DNA of 64,000 nucleotides, taken from Proteus vulgaris (GTDB taxonomy: Bacteria > Pseudomonadota > Gammaproteobacteria > Enterobacterales > Enterobacteriaceae). Shown piece by piece: positions 26,469-35,614 of this stretch. Position numbers and translations under genes: made by a program. Every line of letters begins with the position of its first letter. The stretch's first letter is position 1. The stretch spans positions 1 through 64,000 of the forward strand of contig NZ_JAEHOQ010000003.1 in assembly GCF_016239305.1 (NCBI RefSeq), in the 5' to 3' direction. The notes under the pieces are model-generated. The model had not been told where the DNA came from, made no database searches, and worked only from the letters and a program-made list of their open reading frames with translations.

Positions 26469-26475
26469 GAGTATA

Positions 26476-28065
26476 TTAGTGTTCTCGAGTCTGATGAAAT
26501 TCAACATCAGGATAACGCTCACGCGTTAAGTTCAAGTTAACCATCGTTGGTGCGATATACGTTAAGTTATCACCACCATCTAGTGCCAAGTTTTGTTCAT
26601 TTTTACGTTTAAATTCTTCGAGTTTTTTCTCGTTATCACACTCAACCCAGCGTGCCGTTGAAACGTTAACGGATTCATAAATCGCTTCTACGTTATATTC
26701 ACTCTTAAGTCTTGCAACAACCACATCAAACTGAAGTACACCGACAGCACCGACGATTAAATCGTTATTCGCCAATGGCCTAAAGACTTGTACGGCACCT
26801 TCTTCTGATAACTGTACCAATCCTTTAAGTAGCTGTTTCTGTTTTAACGGATCACGTAGACGAATACGGCGGAATAACTCTGGCGCAAAGTTCGGAATAC
26901 CCGTAAATTTCAGAATTTCACCTTGAGTAAAAGTATCACCAATTTGAATGGTACCGTGGTTATGAAGACCAATAATATCCCCAGGGTAAGCATGTTCAAC
27001 ATGAGAACGGTCGCCCGCCATAAAGGTTAGTGCATCTGAAATCACTACATCTTTTTTGATTCGGACTTGATGTAATTTCATACCTTTATCATACATACCA
27101 GATACAACACGTAAAAAGGCTACACGGTCGCGGTGTTTAGGATCCATATTTGCTTGGATCTTAAAAACAAAGCCGGTGAACGTTTCTTCATTAGCTGTAA
27201 CTTGGCGCATATCTGTTTGGCGAGGCATTGGTGCTGGCGCCCATTTTACAAGGCCATCGAGCATATGGTTAACACCAAAATTACCTAATGCTGTACCAAA
27301 GAACACTGGAGTTAATTCACCTGCTAAAAAGGCTTCATGATCAAACTCATGAGATGCACCTAATACTAACTCTAATTCGTCACGTAATTGGCTTGCTAAA
27401 TCATCACCTATCGCCTCATCAAGCTCTGGGTTATCTAATCCTTTGATAACGCGAGAATCTTGGATAGTGTGACCTTGACCTGTTTGATAAAGATAAGTTT
27501 CATCTTTCAGAATGTGATAAACCCCTTTAAAGAGCTTTCCACAACCAATAGGCCAAGTAACAGGACTGCAGGCAATTTTCAGCTCAGTTTCAACTTCGTC
27601 CATGACTTCCATTGGATCACGAATATCACGGTCGAGTTTATTCATAAAAGTCAGAATTGGCGTGTCACGTAAACGTGTTACTTCCATTAACTTACGTGTA
27701 CGATCTTCGACCCCTTTAGAGGAGTCTATTACCATTAAACAGCAGTCAACAGCTGTTAAAGTACGATAAGTATCTTCAGAGAAGTCTTCGTGCCCTGGGG
27801 TATCGAGTAAGTTAACTAGACAATCCGCATAAGGGAATTGCATAACTGATGTTGTAATAGAAATACCACGTTGTTTTTCCATTTCCATCCAGTCAGATTT
27901 TGCATGCTGATTTGAACCACGCCCTTTTACGGTTCCTGCGCGTTGAATAGCTTGTCCGAACAACAACACTTTTTCAGTGATGGTTGTTTTACCCGCATCG
28001 GGGTGAGAAATAATGGCAAAAGTTCTACGACGAGCAACTTCTTGCTGAAAAATAGGATTAGACAT
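26476..28065 (-). CDS. prfC: Peptide chain release factor 3 (RF3)
   Basis: A 529-residue translational GTPase that recycles RF1/RF2 from the ribosome. G1 SHPDAGKTT (about 17-25), switch region RGISITTS, G3 [10 protein letters not shown] (about 86), G4 MNKLDRD (about 141). The C-terminal half closely follows E. coli RF3 ([34 protein letters not shown]) and ends FHQTREH. ATG 28065 gives exactly the E. coli length; the TTG three bases upstream is not needed. ERIC elements occupy its 3' UTR. Confidence 0.97.
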   Translation of the reverse strand: MSNPIFQQEVARRRTFAIISHPDAGKTTITEKVLLFGQAIQRAGTVKGRGSNQHAKSDWMEMEKQRGISITTSVMQFPYADCLVNLLDTPGHEDFSEDTYRTLTAVDCCLMVIDSSKGVEDRTRKLMEVTRLRDTPILTFMNKLDRDIRDPMEVMDEVETELKIACSPVTWPIGCGKLFKGVYHILKDETYLYQTGQGHTIQDSRVIKGLDNPELDEAIGDDLASQLRDELELVLGASHEFDHEAFLAGELTPVFFGTALGNFGVNHMLDGLVKWAPAPMPRQTDMRQVTANEETFTGFVFKIQANMDPKHRDRVAFLRVVSGMYDKGMKLHQVRIKKDVVISDALTFMAGDRSHVEHAYPGDIIGLHNHGTIQIGDTFTQGEILKFTGIPNFAPELFRRIRLRDPLKQKQLLKGLVQLSEEGAVQVFRPLANNDLIVGAVGVLQFDVVVARLKSEYNVEAIYESVNVSTARWVECDNEKKLEEFKRKNEQNLALDGGDNLTYIAPTMVNLNLTRERYPDVEFHQTREH

Positions 28066-28768
28066 CAATGGTGATCTTCTAGTTGATAGACGAGTGAATG
28101 CAAAGCACTGATATATTTATATAACTAATAATTAAAGTGACTATAAAGACATTCAACCCGCAAGTTAATCTTAATTGGCGCTTATTTTCGCCTATCTTGT
28201 CTGTATAAACAATCAATGGTTACTATTTTATCTGCTTGAGGGAGTGATGCCTAGTATTTGAAAAAATTAATCGTAGCTATTTACACCATAGAGACGAAAA
28301 TCTATCTCAGACCTTGTATGACCAACACATTATTTTCATTGATACTCAAAAAGAGTAGCTATTTGCTAAAAAAATTTACAAGTTTCATTTATGGCCTACC
28401 ATAATACGAAGATTAAGCCTATTTATTTTCGGTTAAAATCGGGATTGAATATAATATTTAAAATAATATGCACATTTATTTTAAATTTAATTCGTTATAT
28501 TTAGAGACTAGTCACTTTATTAAAAAAAAACCAAATACTCGATTTATTTATTTTATATATCATTCACTATTTTAACACCGTTATAATCACATTAACTTTA
28601 CAATAAAAGTATGACTAAAGTGAAATTAGCTTAATTAATTTCCATTAAGTAAAAATAAAGATAAATTTTAAATAAAATTAATAAAAAACAAACCTCAACC
28701 ACTCTATATAAAATAAAAAAAAACGCCCAAAATAAGGCGCTTTAAATTTAACTTAAATAAATATTTAG
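28066..28768. other. AT-rich gap between rimI and prfC
   Basis: About 700 bases with no supported gene on either strand, strongly AT-rich. In E. coli this position holds the HAD phosphatase gene yjjG. No remnant of it is recognisable. The gap contains the prfC promoter region and the rimI terminator. Confidence 0.6.
28716..28742 (-). terminator. Terminator of holD-rimI
   Basis: CGCC/GGCG stem (28724-28739); on the minus strand it is followed by nine T residues. Confidence 0.65.
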
Positions 28769-29215
28769 TTAGAAGGAAATAGGATAGGCCATGATAATCG
28801 CATCTTCATTTCCCGTTTTTGTTGGGTAATAGTTTTTGCGTTTCGAAACGAAATTAAATCCTATAGATTCATAGAGATTGAACGCTTTTTCATTAGATTC
28901 TCGCACCTCTAACCACAAGGTGATGATATTTTTTTTCTCAAGTTTTTCAATTAGTTCTAATAAAAGTGCCTTACCATAACCTTTTCCCTGATAATCAGGA
29001 TGGATTGCGATATTAAAAAGTGTTGCCTCATCTAATATTAATTGCGTAATTGCAAAACCTACAATAATATTATCAATGCAAATTTTCAGATTAAAATAAT
29101 GACTTCCTTGGTTACTATAAAATGTTTCTTCACTCCAAGGGAATGAATGACTTAATTTTTCTATTTGCCATGCTAAAGGTAAATCAGCAGGGTTTAAGGG
29201 GGAAATGGTCTTCAT
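28769..29215 (-). CDS. rimI: Ribosomal protein S18 N-acetyltransferase RimI
   Basis: A 148-residue GNAT enzyme that acetylates the N-terminal Ala of ribosomal protein S18. FPWSEETFYSNQG near residue 22, acetyl-CoA loop HPDYQGKGYGKALL near 78, VRESNEKAFNLYESIGF near 105. The ATG at 29215 gives the E. coli-like start MKTISPL; upstream in-frame ATGs would read through holD. It overlaps the end of holD by 32 bases, as in E. coli, so translation is coupled. Confidence 0.93.
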   Translation of the reverse strand: MKTISPLNPADLPLAWQIEKLSHSFPWSEETFYSNQGSHYFNLKICIDNIIVGFAITQLILDEATLFNIAIHPDYQGKGYGKALLLELIEKLEKKNIITLWLEVRESNEKAFNLYESIGFNFVSKRKNYYPTKTGNEDAIIMAYPISF

Positions 29216-29594
29216 ATTGATAGATTTGTTTCCAAAGATCGCGTTTTGCATCGGCATCAATATATAATTGATGCAATGAAGGGCTTCTCAAAGAAGTATA
29301 TTCAGAGGGAAGAATGAGATCAGTGCCTAATAACCAGCAGGGAAGATCAAATGATTCTGTGAGCATGCTCACATCATCTGTTGTAATACAATAGATTTCG
29401 TTTTTATCTATCCCCATGGCGCTAAAAATATCAGAGAAAAGCCCGTTATTTAGATCAACGGTATCATCAGTAATGATAAGTAAACGTGTTGTACCCGGAA
29501 ATTGAACAGAATGCTCGCCTTTTAACACAGCAGGCTTACGAAGTACCCACTGACGAATTCCTAGTTGGGATAACATTCTGTCTTTACGGCTCAT
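29184..29594 (-). CDS. holD: DNA polymerase III psi subunit HolD
   Basis: A 136-residue psi subunit of the clamp loader, which bridges the chi subunit (HolC) to the DnaX complex. Conserved start SRKDRMLSQLGIRQWVLRKP matches the DnaX-binding N-terminus, then a small alpha/beta domain (LLIITDD, CWLLGTDLILP) and the C-terminal helix LWKQIYQYEDHF. Length 136 versus 137 in E. coli. Upstream of rimI with overlap; divergent from rsmC. Confidence 0.92.
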   Translation of the reverse strand: MSRKDRMLSQLGIRQWVLRKPAVLKGEHSVQFPGTTRLLIITDDTVDLNNGLFSDIFSAMGIDKNEIYCITTDDVSMLTESFDLPCWLLGTDLILPSEYTSLRSPSLHQLYIDADAKRDLWKQIYQYEDHFPLKPC

Positions 29595-29723
29595 TATGCT
29601 TACCTATCAAGTGTAGAACAACGGTACATAGTATCAGAGGGCATAAACTACGCCAATAAATAGCGTCGGTTTCTTTATATCTGATATCATGCGTCTCATG
29701 TTTTTTAAGGAGTAATAATCATA

Positions 29724-30740
29724 ATGTCCTCACTGTCCCCTGCTAGCGAAGTTATTCTTCGTCACCTAGATCATTTCGCAGACAGGCATGTACTTATTGC
29801 AGGTGATCTTCAAGATACTTTCGCATCACAGATCCAGGCGAAAAGTGTCAGAGCATATACAAACCAATATCACCAATGGTTACCATTACTAAAATCAATG
29901 GGTGATAACGCACTCTTCGGTTTAGTTGCAGATCAATCCTTTGTAAAATATTGCAATACCTTGATCTATTTTTGGCCTAAAAATAAAAACGAAGCCACTT
30001 TCCAACTACGTAGCCTTTGCTCTAATTTACAAGTGGGTACTGAAATCTTTATCGTTGGTGAAAACCGTAGCGGTGTTAAAAGTGCAACCGAACTAATGAA
30101 CGGTATCGCTAAACTTAAAAAAATAGATTCAGCACGCCGTTGTAGCTTATTTTTTGGTACACAAACATATCAAACACTGTTTGACCGTAATAACTGGTGG
30201 CAAACTTATCGCCATGACGATTTAACCGTAATGACATTACCTGGTGTCTTTAGCCAAAACGCATTAGATGAAGGTAGCCGTTTATTACTTTCAACTTTTA
30301 ATGATGCAATGGTTGGCGATTTACTGGATATGGCATGTGGCTGTGGTGTTCTTGCTACAGTATTAGGCAAGAAAAACCCAATGCTGAAACTCACCTTATG
30401 TGACGTAAATGCAGCTGCAATTTCTTCCAGTATTGCGACATTAAATGTGAATGAATTAGAAGGTCGAGTAATTGCGAGTAATGTCTATTCTGCCGTTGAA
30501 GAAACTTATGATTGGATAATCTCAAATCCACCTTTCCATGATGGTTTAGGTACAAGCTATGAAGCCGCTGAAGATATTATTCGCCTTGCACCAAATTACC
30601 TGAAAAAAGGCGGTAAATTACGCATTGTAGCGAATTCCTTTATCCCTTATCCAGACATATTGGATCATGTATTTGGCTCTCATGAAGTGCTTGCATCAAC
30701 AGGTAAATTTAAAGTTTACCAAGCCACGAAAAAAGATTAA
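29724..30740 (+). CDS. rsmC: 16S rRNA m2G1207 methyltransferase RsmC
   Basis: A 338-residue SAM-dependent methyltransferase modifying G1207 of 16S rRNA. The N-terminal half is a degenerate methyltransferase fold. The C-terminal half carries the SAM motif LLDMACGCGVLATVLG (about 200) and catalytic ISNPPFHDG (about 263). Length matches E. coli (343). Divergent from holD-rimI as in E. coli. Confidence 0.95.
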   Translation: MSSLSPASEVILRHLDHFADRHVLIAGDLQDTFASQIQAKSVRAYTNQYHQWLPLLKSMGDNALFGLVADQSFVKYCNTLIYFWPKNKNEATFQLRSLCSNLQVGTEIFIVGENRSGVKSATELMNGIAKLKKIDSARRCSLFFGTQTYQTLFDRNNWWQTYRHDDLTVMTLPGVFSQNALDEGSRLLLSTFNDAMVGDLLDMACGCGVLATVLGKKNPMLKLTLCDVNAAAISSSIATLNVNELEGRVIASNVYSAVEETYDWIISNPPFHDGLGTSYEAAEDIIRLAPNYLKKGGKLRIVANSFIPYPDILDHVFGSHEVLASTGKFKVYQATKKD

Positions 30741-30744
30741 TCAC

Positions 30745-30775
30745 AAGCCCTGTTGAAAAGCAGGGCTTTGTTTTT
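30745..30775 (+). terminator. Terminator of rsmC
   Basis: AAGCCCTG/CAGGGCTT stem followed by TGTTTTT. Confidence 0.85.
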
Positions 30776-30796
30776 GGAGCTAATTTTAATTGATAA

Positions 30797-30852
30797 TTCA
30801 AGGTGTTAGCATTCTTACGGACGTGGGGGTTCAAGTCCCTCTCTTCGCACCA
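30797..30852 (+). pseudogene. 3' remnant of a tRNA-Leu(CAG) gene
   Basis: 56 bases match the last two thirds of E. coli-type tRNA-Leu(CAG): the anticodon-arm text TTCAaGGTGTTAG (one extra A), the variable arm TTCTTACGGACG, the T arm GTGGGGGTTCAAGTCCC and the acceptor 3' strand TCTTCGCACCA. The 5' acceptor strand, D arm and the 5' part of the anticodon arm are missing, so no cloverleaf can form. In E. coli, as I recall, leuQPV tRNA genes lie exactly between rsmC and yjjZ, so this looks like the relic of that cluster. Confidence 0.8.
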
Positions 30853-30918
30853 CTCAATTAACCTTTCTTTTCCTTATGATAATCCCCTGTTAACAATCCT
30901 TTTATTGCTCTCTATTCA

Positions 30919-31182
30919 TTAGCCATAATATGTGACTAACAATGTCATTAAGCTATAAGTCAACACAACACCCGCAGGGATCATCACCCACATCTGTAAT
31001 TTCTTATGGAATAACATCAATGTTGATAGCAACATTGAAACAACTAAAACTAACGTAAATGCAGATGTTCCAGCAATAGAATGCATAATAACTGTGAGTA
31101 AAGAAGAAACAGCTAACATTTCCCATAAACTGATACGAGATGTCCAAGAAGCGATTGGAGATAAGCGTGTTGATTTAGCCAT
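30919..31182 (-). CDS. Small membrane protein, DUF1435-like (YjjZ position)
   Basis: An 87-residue protein with three hydrophobic segments (about 20-36, 40-55, 66-86) and the text LMLFHKKLQMWVMIPAGV, resembling DUF1435 proteins such as E. coli YjjZ. It also lies beside rsmC as yjjZ does. A Fur box sits 18-36 bases upstream of the ATG, so it is probably iron-repressed. Function unknown. The family call relies on remembered sequence plus synteny. Confidence 0.65.
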   Translation of the reverse strand: MAKSTRLSPIASWTSRISLWEMLAVSSLLTVIMHSIAGTSAFTLVLVVSMLLSTLMLFHKKLQMWVMIPAGVVLTYSLMTLLVTYYG

Positions 31183-31199
31183 AATAACTCACCATTAAT

Positions 31200-31218
31200 G
31201 ATAATGATTTTCATTATT
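31200..31218. promoter_or_regulatory. Fur box upstream of DUF1435-like gene
   Basis: GATAATGATTTTCATTATT matches the 19-base Fur consensus at 16 positions. It overlaps the expected promoter/leader of the small membrane protein gene at 31182. Confidence 0.75.
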
Positions 31219-31313
31219 ATATATAACACCAATGCTAAATCAACTTATATAAAGAAAAAAACCTCTCTATATCCTTAATTTTTAAAGGGTTAAAGCATTT
31301 TCTAAAATATAAA

Positions 31314-31345
31314 AAACGCCTTCTCATTCTCACGAAAAGGCGTTT
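31314..31345 (-). terminator. Terminator of the GNAT gene
   Basis: AAACGCCTT/AAGGCGTTT stem; on the minus strand it runs into TTTTTTATATTTT. Confidence 0.8.
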
Positions 31346-31373
31346 GATTTTATTATGTTATCAATAAACGAAA

Positions 31374-31922
31374 TTATGCGTTATTTGGTTTTATAAAATA
31401 AAAGACCAAATGAATATCTTCTGGCTCTCTTTCATAAAGTTCAGGATCAGGAATATCAATTAAGCGACACCCTAAATGCTGATAAAAATTCACACTATTT
31501 TCAGAAGGTGTTGATGAGATATATAATCCATCCGCACCGTTTTCCTTCGCATATTTCACACAATAGTCAAAGAGTATTCGTGCTAAACCTTGCCCGCGTT
31601 GCTGGTGACTAACATGTAAAAAAGAGAGTTGAAGTAGACTACCATTCTTACCGCGCTTTTTCGGATCAACACTTGCCGCTGCGACCAATTGATCATGTTC
31701 GAAAACGCCCCAAAAAGGCGCTCCTCGATCAAAGCTTTCAAGTAAAACTGGGGTGTAATGTTCGGCCTCACCTTCTGGCCAACCTTTCATATCAAAGCGC
31801 TGCTCTGATAAAAGCAACTTTCCTTCTTTCAATACATATAGCTTTTCAATAAGCTCAGTTCTATCGATTTCCCAAACTTGTGGAATTTCATTTCGTGTTA
31901 ATTGACGAATAACATTTTTCAT
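31374..31922 (-). CDS. GNAT-family N-acetyltransferase
   Basis: A 182-residue acetyl-CoA-dependent acetyltransferase of unknown substrate. The GNAT core is at residues 60-170: FWGVFEHDQLVAAASV (strands 2-3), LLQLSFLHVSHQQRGQGLARILFDYC (acetyl-CoA loop RGQGLA near 113), LYISSTPSENSVNFYQHLGCRLI. It begins 2 bases after the yjbB stop on the same strand and probably shares its transcript. No link to phosphate is visible. Confidence 0.8.
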   Translation of the reverse strand: MKNVIRQLTRNEIPQVWEIDRTELIEKLYVLKEGKLLLSEQRFDMKGWPEGEAEHYTPVLLESFDRGAPFWGVFEHDQLVAAASVDPKKRGKNGSLLQLSFLHVSHQQRGQGLARILFDYCVKYAKENGADGLYISSTPSENSVNFYQHLGCRLIDIPDPELYEREPEDIHLVFYFIKPNNA

Positions 31923-31924
31923 TA

Positions 31925-33556
31925 TTAAAGATTAACCTGTTCTGATGATGATTCACTTCGTTCTAGTGCGTGGTAAGCCACTGCACAGAATAAGGAATTC
32001 AACCGTTTCATATCACCAAGCAAACTGGTATGCAGAGAACTGGTTTCAATGCTTTGCATATTATGCAAATGAAGACGTTCTACATGTGCAAACGAGTAAC
32101 GTTGGTTGAGTAAACGGAAACGATGTTTTGCTCGACGTAACTTACGAGCATGTTCCATGTTGCCGGAAACAAATACCGACATCGCCAGATTCAGATTACT
32201 TTGCAGACGCTCAAGGAGTGTCTGTAATTCACGACGCCCTTCCTCCGATAAAAATAAGTGATGGTTTAAACCTTTACTCACCACTTCAACTGACATACGC
32301 GCAATAATAGCGGATGATTGTTGTAAATTCATCGCTGTATCAATAATTTCTGCCCAACGACGAGAATCTTCAGTTCCCAGATCATGCTGTTGAATTTGTG
32401 CCATGTACAATTTAATACTGCTATGGAGTAATTCAACCTCTTCTTCTAACTGACTAATTTCCCTTTTCTGCTGACGATCACCTTCCATTAATGCAGTAAA
32501 ACGTTGCAACATTTGTTCTACAACATCACCTAATCGTAGTGATTCTCTAACCGCATTAGCGATAGCTAGAGATGGAGTATCAATAGCAGATTGATCCAAA
32601 TAACGAGGTGCAACTTCAGATCCTGTGGCTGGTAATTCAGGAATAAGTCGCTGACATAATTTTGCCATTATACCGACAAAAGGGATCATCAATACACAGC
32701 GTGCAAGATTATAGATAACATGAAAATAGATAACGACTTCTGCTGGAGAGAAACCGTATTGCTGAATTTTATCCGCAATTAAGGTTATCCAAGGTAAAAC
32801 CAGAAACGCACCAATCAATTTAAAAAATAGGCTTCCTAATACAACTTGGCGAGAAACAACATTTTGTCCGCGGCTACTCATTAATGCTAGCAAACCACTA
32901 CCAATATTAGAACCAATCACAATGCATAAGCTGATATACAAAGGCATTAACCCTGTTGCACTTAATGTCGCAGTTAATAATACAGCAGCAAGGCTTGAAT
33001 AACTCACCATGGCAAACAAAGCACCCACTAAGAGTGCTAAAACAGTGTCTCCACTTAATGATGTAAAAATAGCTTGTACAGCGCTCGCATGGGTAATTGG
33101 CTCTGCAGATGTCACGATAAGTTGCAAAGCGAGAATAATTAAACCAAGGCCAATTCCTACACGCCCAAGTTGCCCAACACGCTCTTTTTTACGACTTAAA
33201 AAAGTAATTACACCAATAAGAATAAGAAGTGGAGATAACCAAGAGAGATCAAACGTCAGCACTCGCGCCATAAGTGCAGTACCTACATCTGCACCTAACA
33301 TAATAACAAGTGCAGGTGTAATCGAAATAAGCCCTTGCGTCACAAAAGAGATAACTAAAAGCGCCGTCGCATTACTGCTTTGAACTAATGCCGTTACCCC
33401 CACCCCTGCAAGGAAGGCGTTGGATTTTTTATTAATACTCTTACCTAAGATCCGACGCAAATCAGAGCCAAAGACGCGCATTATCCCTGTACGAACAATA
33501 TGTGTTCCCCAGACAAGAAGAGCGACTGATGAGAGTAAATGAAGCAGTGTCAGCAT
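31925..33556 (-). CDS. yjbB: Na+/Pi-cotransporter-like inner membrane protein YjbB
   Basis: A 543-residue protein, the length of E. coli YjbB when the ATG at 33556 is used; the longer reading frame upstream lacks a ribosome site and family similarity. The N-terminal 320 residues hold two inverted NptA/PiT-like repeats with the QSSNAT motif (about 58) and its partner YSSLAAVLLTA (about 187). Residues 380-540 are a PhoU-like helical domain (LEEEVELLHSSIKLYMAQI). E. coli YjbB can export phosphate. Here it lies next to phoA. Confidence 0.88.
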   Translation of the reverse strand: MLTLLHLLSSVALLVWGTHIVRTGIMRVFGSDLRRILGKSINKKSNAFLAGVGVTALVQSSNATALLVISFVTQGLISITPALVIMLGADVGTALMARVLTFDLSWLSPLLILIGVITFLSRKKERVGQLGRVGIGLGLIILALQLIVTSAEPITHASAVQAIFTSLSGDTVLALLVGALFAMVSYSSLAAVLLTATLSATGLMPLYISLCIVIGSNIGSGLLALMSSRGQNVVSRQVVLGSLFFKLIGAFLVLPWITLIADKIQQYGFSPAEVVIYFHVIYNLARCVLMIPFVGIMAKLCQRLIPELPATGSEVAPRYLDQSAIDTPSLAIANAVRESLRLGDVVEQMLQRFTALMEGDRQQKREISQLEEEVELLHSSIKLYMAQIQQHDLGTEDSRRWAEIIDTAMNLQQSSAIIARMSVEVVSKGLNHHLFLSEEGRRELQTLLERLQSNLNLAMSVFVSGNMEHARKLRRAKHRFRLLNQRYSFAHVERLHLHNMQSIETSSLHTSLLGDMKRLNSLFCAVAYHALERSESSSEQVNL

Positions 33557-33867
33557 AGAAATAATAACCTTATTTTTATCGTTGTTTGTTTGACTCTGTT
33601 CTCCTTCAATCTCATAAAAAGAGAAAGACCATGAGCAGATAACATATCTGAGAAAAGATTTTTTATTGGTAATGCCTAAATAACGTAGAGAGTTATTAGA
33701 CAAAAAGATATTGCAACTTAAGTGCAATAATCAATGAAGAAATTGAGAATATTACATGGATTTATTTGTAAATTCTGTTGATTATAACAGAAAATGTGTA
33801 ACTTTCAAAATCAGACTGTAAATAACCCATTGATTTATTATCATTTTATTTCTTTATTTATTTTTAA

Positions 33868-33906
33868 TAAAAAAACGCGACTAGAGGGTATCTCTCTAAG
33901 TCGCGT
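33868..33906 (-). terminator. Terminator of phoA
   Basis: The stem ACGCGACT/AGTCGCGT with inner AGAG/CTCT; minus strand ends in GTTTTTTTATT. Ideal intrinsic terminator. Confidence 0.88.
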
Positions 33907-33973
33907 AAAAATACAACAATTTAGTAAGGCAATTCGACTACAAGTTCAGACAGACTATAGAATTAACGTAAAT

Positions 33974-35413
33974 TTATTTCAGGCCCATTGCATCGCGCAT
34001 TGTAAAGAACAAGTCTGTTTGGTCAGTTAATCCAACCACATTAGCCGCATGCGGACCATAAGCAGCAACACGTAACTGAGCCCCTGTATGCTCTTGAGAC
34101 TCTTCTTCTGAGTTACCGTAATTCACCACCATAACCGCACCGTCTTTGGTGATAAGTGCTTGTGTTAACCCACTTGATTTCACATCAGCTTCAATAATCT
34201 GGCTTGAATGGGCATGGTCAGCGGTAACAATAATCAGCGTATCACCATTTTGTTTAGCAAAATCCAAACCGATTTGTACAGCTTCATCTAACGCAACGGT
34301 TTCACCAATTTGTCCGCAAGGATTAGCATTATGATCTTGCTTATCAATAGAGGCACTTTCGACTTGTAAGAAGAAGCCATTTTCATTGGTTTTCAATACA
34401 TCGATGGCTTTTTTAGTCATTTGTGCCAATGTTGGCGCATTAGGATCGAGTTTAGAGTTAGGTTTGCACTCTAATGGCGGATTATTGATATTGCCATGAT
34501 AAACGGCTTTAGGGCCTTCCCACGCAACGTCCATATTACCTTCATGGAATAAACCTAATACCGGTTTATCCTGATTTGCCAAGGTAATTGCGTCTAACGA
34601 TTTTGCATCTTTGACGATTTGATAACCGCGCTCAATCGCTTGTTGTTCTAACGTTTTACCTTTGTATTCGCCTACAGCTGCAGTTTGAGCAAAACTTTTT
34701 GCACCACCCCCTAATGTGATATCCGCGCGAGTGACTAACAACTGCTCAGAGATGGAACCTTTACCGCCATTTTCTAATGCATTAGTTGAACATTTTTCTA
34801 AGGTTTCAACAGGGCCATAGCATTTACGCCCAGTGACATGAGAAAATAGTGCGGCAGGTGTCGCATCTTGAATTTCAGATGTAGTCACGTTTCCCGTAGC
34901 CTTTCCATTGGCTTTTGCTAATTCTAAAATGGTTTGGTGATCCTTACCAAATACATCAATCCCTAATGCACCATTATACGTTTTCACACCAGAAGCCCAT
35001 GCTGTTGCTGAAGCTGCCGAATCTGTTACATAGTTAGGTTTTTGCGTTTTTCTGTCTAATGAATAGTGTGTATATTGACCTGTCATTGGTAACGCATCAA
35101 TACCTTTAAAAAAGCCACCCGCACCTTCAGCGTAGTTACGTGCAACAGTGATTTCAGAATCCCCCATACCATCACCAATAAAGAGGATCACATTTTTCGC
35201 TTGGTTATTATTTAAAGCGGCTTTTAATGCCTCAGTTTGATCTTGAGTCATACGGCGAGCACCGCCAAATTCCGTGATATTACCTTTTGCTGCACGATCT
35301 TGTGCCAAAATTGCATCAGCAGCAACGGGAGCTGCAAAAGAAGAAAAACTCGCACCAGCCAATAGCGTTGTTACAATAACGGATAAAATAGAACGTTGGT
35401 AACGATGAGACAT
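33974..35413 (-). CDS. phoA: Alkaline phosphatase PhoA
   Basis: A 479-residue periplasmic alkaline phosphatase that releases Pi from phosphomonoesters. Signal peptide about 1-27 (FSSFA-AP). Metal and catalytic sites: [11 protein letters not shown] (Asp, about 80), [14 protein letters not shown] with the phosphorylated Ser (about 131), a KQDHNANP His/Asp site (about 360), [10 protein letters not shown] (about 400) and QEHTGAQLR (about 443). Two Cys pairs are present as in E. coli PhoA. A Pho box lies upstream, so PhoB activation under phosphate starvation is expected. Confidence 0.96.
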   Translation of the reverse strand: MSHRYQRSILSVIVTTLLAGASFSSFAAPVAADAILAQDRAAKGNITEFGGARRMTQDQTEALKAALNNNQAKNVILFIGDGMGDSEITVARNYAEGAGGFFKGIDALPMTGQYTHYSLDRKTQKPNYVTDSAASATAWASGVKTYNGALGIDVFGKDHQTILELAKANGKATGNVTTSEIQDATPAALFSHVTGRKCYGPVETLEKCSTNALENGGKGSISEQLLVTRADITLGGGAKSFAQTAAVGEYKGKTLEQQAIERGYQIVKDAKSLDAITLANQDKPVLGLFHEGNMDVAWEGPKAVYHGNINNPPLECKPNSKLDPNAPTLAQMTKKAIDVLKTNENGFFLQVESASIDKQDHNANPCGQIGETVALDEAVQIGLDFAKQNGDTLIIVTADHAHSSQIIEADVKSSGLTQALITKDGAVMVVNYGNSEEESQEHTGAQLRVAAYGPHAANVVGLTDQTDLFFTMRDAMGLK

Positions 35414-35483
35414 AGCTTTTTCCTTGCACTCTAAAATAAAAAACAGGGTTAATGTTTTAAGTCAGAAAAAGCTTACGGCAGTT

Positions 35484-35548
35484 AAATGACAAAGAAATGA
35501 AGAGTAAAAGCGATTTTGATGACAGCTTTATGACAAATTGGTGACAAG
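35484..35548 (-). promoter_or_regulatory. Multi-unit Pho box of phoA
   Basis: Three contiguous 11-base PhoB units on the minus strand: CTTGTCACCAA (35538-35548), TTTGTCATAAA (35527-35537) and GCTGTCATCAA (35516-35526). A further CTTTGTCATTT has its core TGTC exactly 33 bases (three units) further on. Each carries the TGTCA core of the Pho box half-site. Confidence 0.82.
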
Positions 35549-35551
35549 AAT

Positions 35552-35586
35552 GAAGCTTATACAATGCATTCTCGTGTATAAGCTTC
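35552..35586. repeat. 12-base inverted repeat between phoA promoter and esterase gene
   Basis: GAAGCTTATACA/TGTATAAGCTTC perfect stem with an 11-base loop, 3 bases from the Pho box. It lies after the preceding minus-strand direction of phoA's upstream neighbour and could be a terminator for the esterase gene, though no long U-run follows. Confidence 0.5.
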
Positions 35587-35614
35587 TCTTATATTAAGAT
35601 CTGATCCTAAAATA

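Larger units (their letters stand above)
25767..26475. other. Intergenic region carrying ERIC elements
   Basis: 709 bases between the BON-domain gene and prfC. The left 380 bases are AT-rich with no gene. Then come the prfC-side terminator hairpin and two ERIC copies (listed separately). Confidence 0.7.

Noticed and set aside
30797-30852. Functional tRNA-Leu gene
   Set aside because: The acceptor 5' strand and D arm are missing and there is an extra A in the anticodon arm, so no cloverleaf forms.
33009-33383. 124-codon plus-strand frame inside yjbB
   Set aside because: Antisense shadow of a membrane protein gene; no start signals and no family likeness.
31925-33727. Longer 600-residue start for yjbB
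   Set aside because: The extra 57 residues have no ribosome site and no similarity; the shorter start gives the E. coli length of 543.
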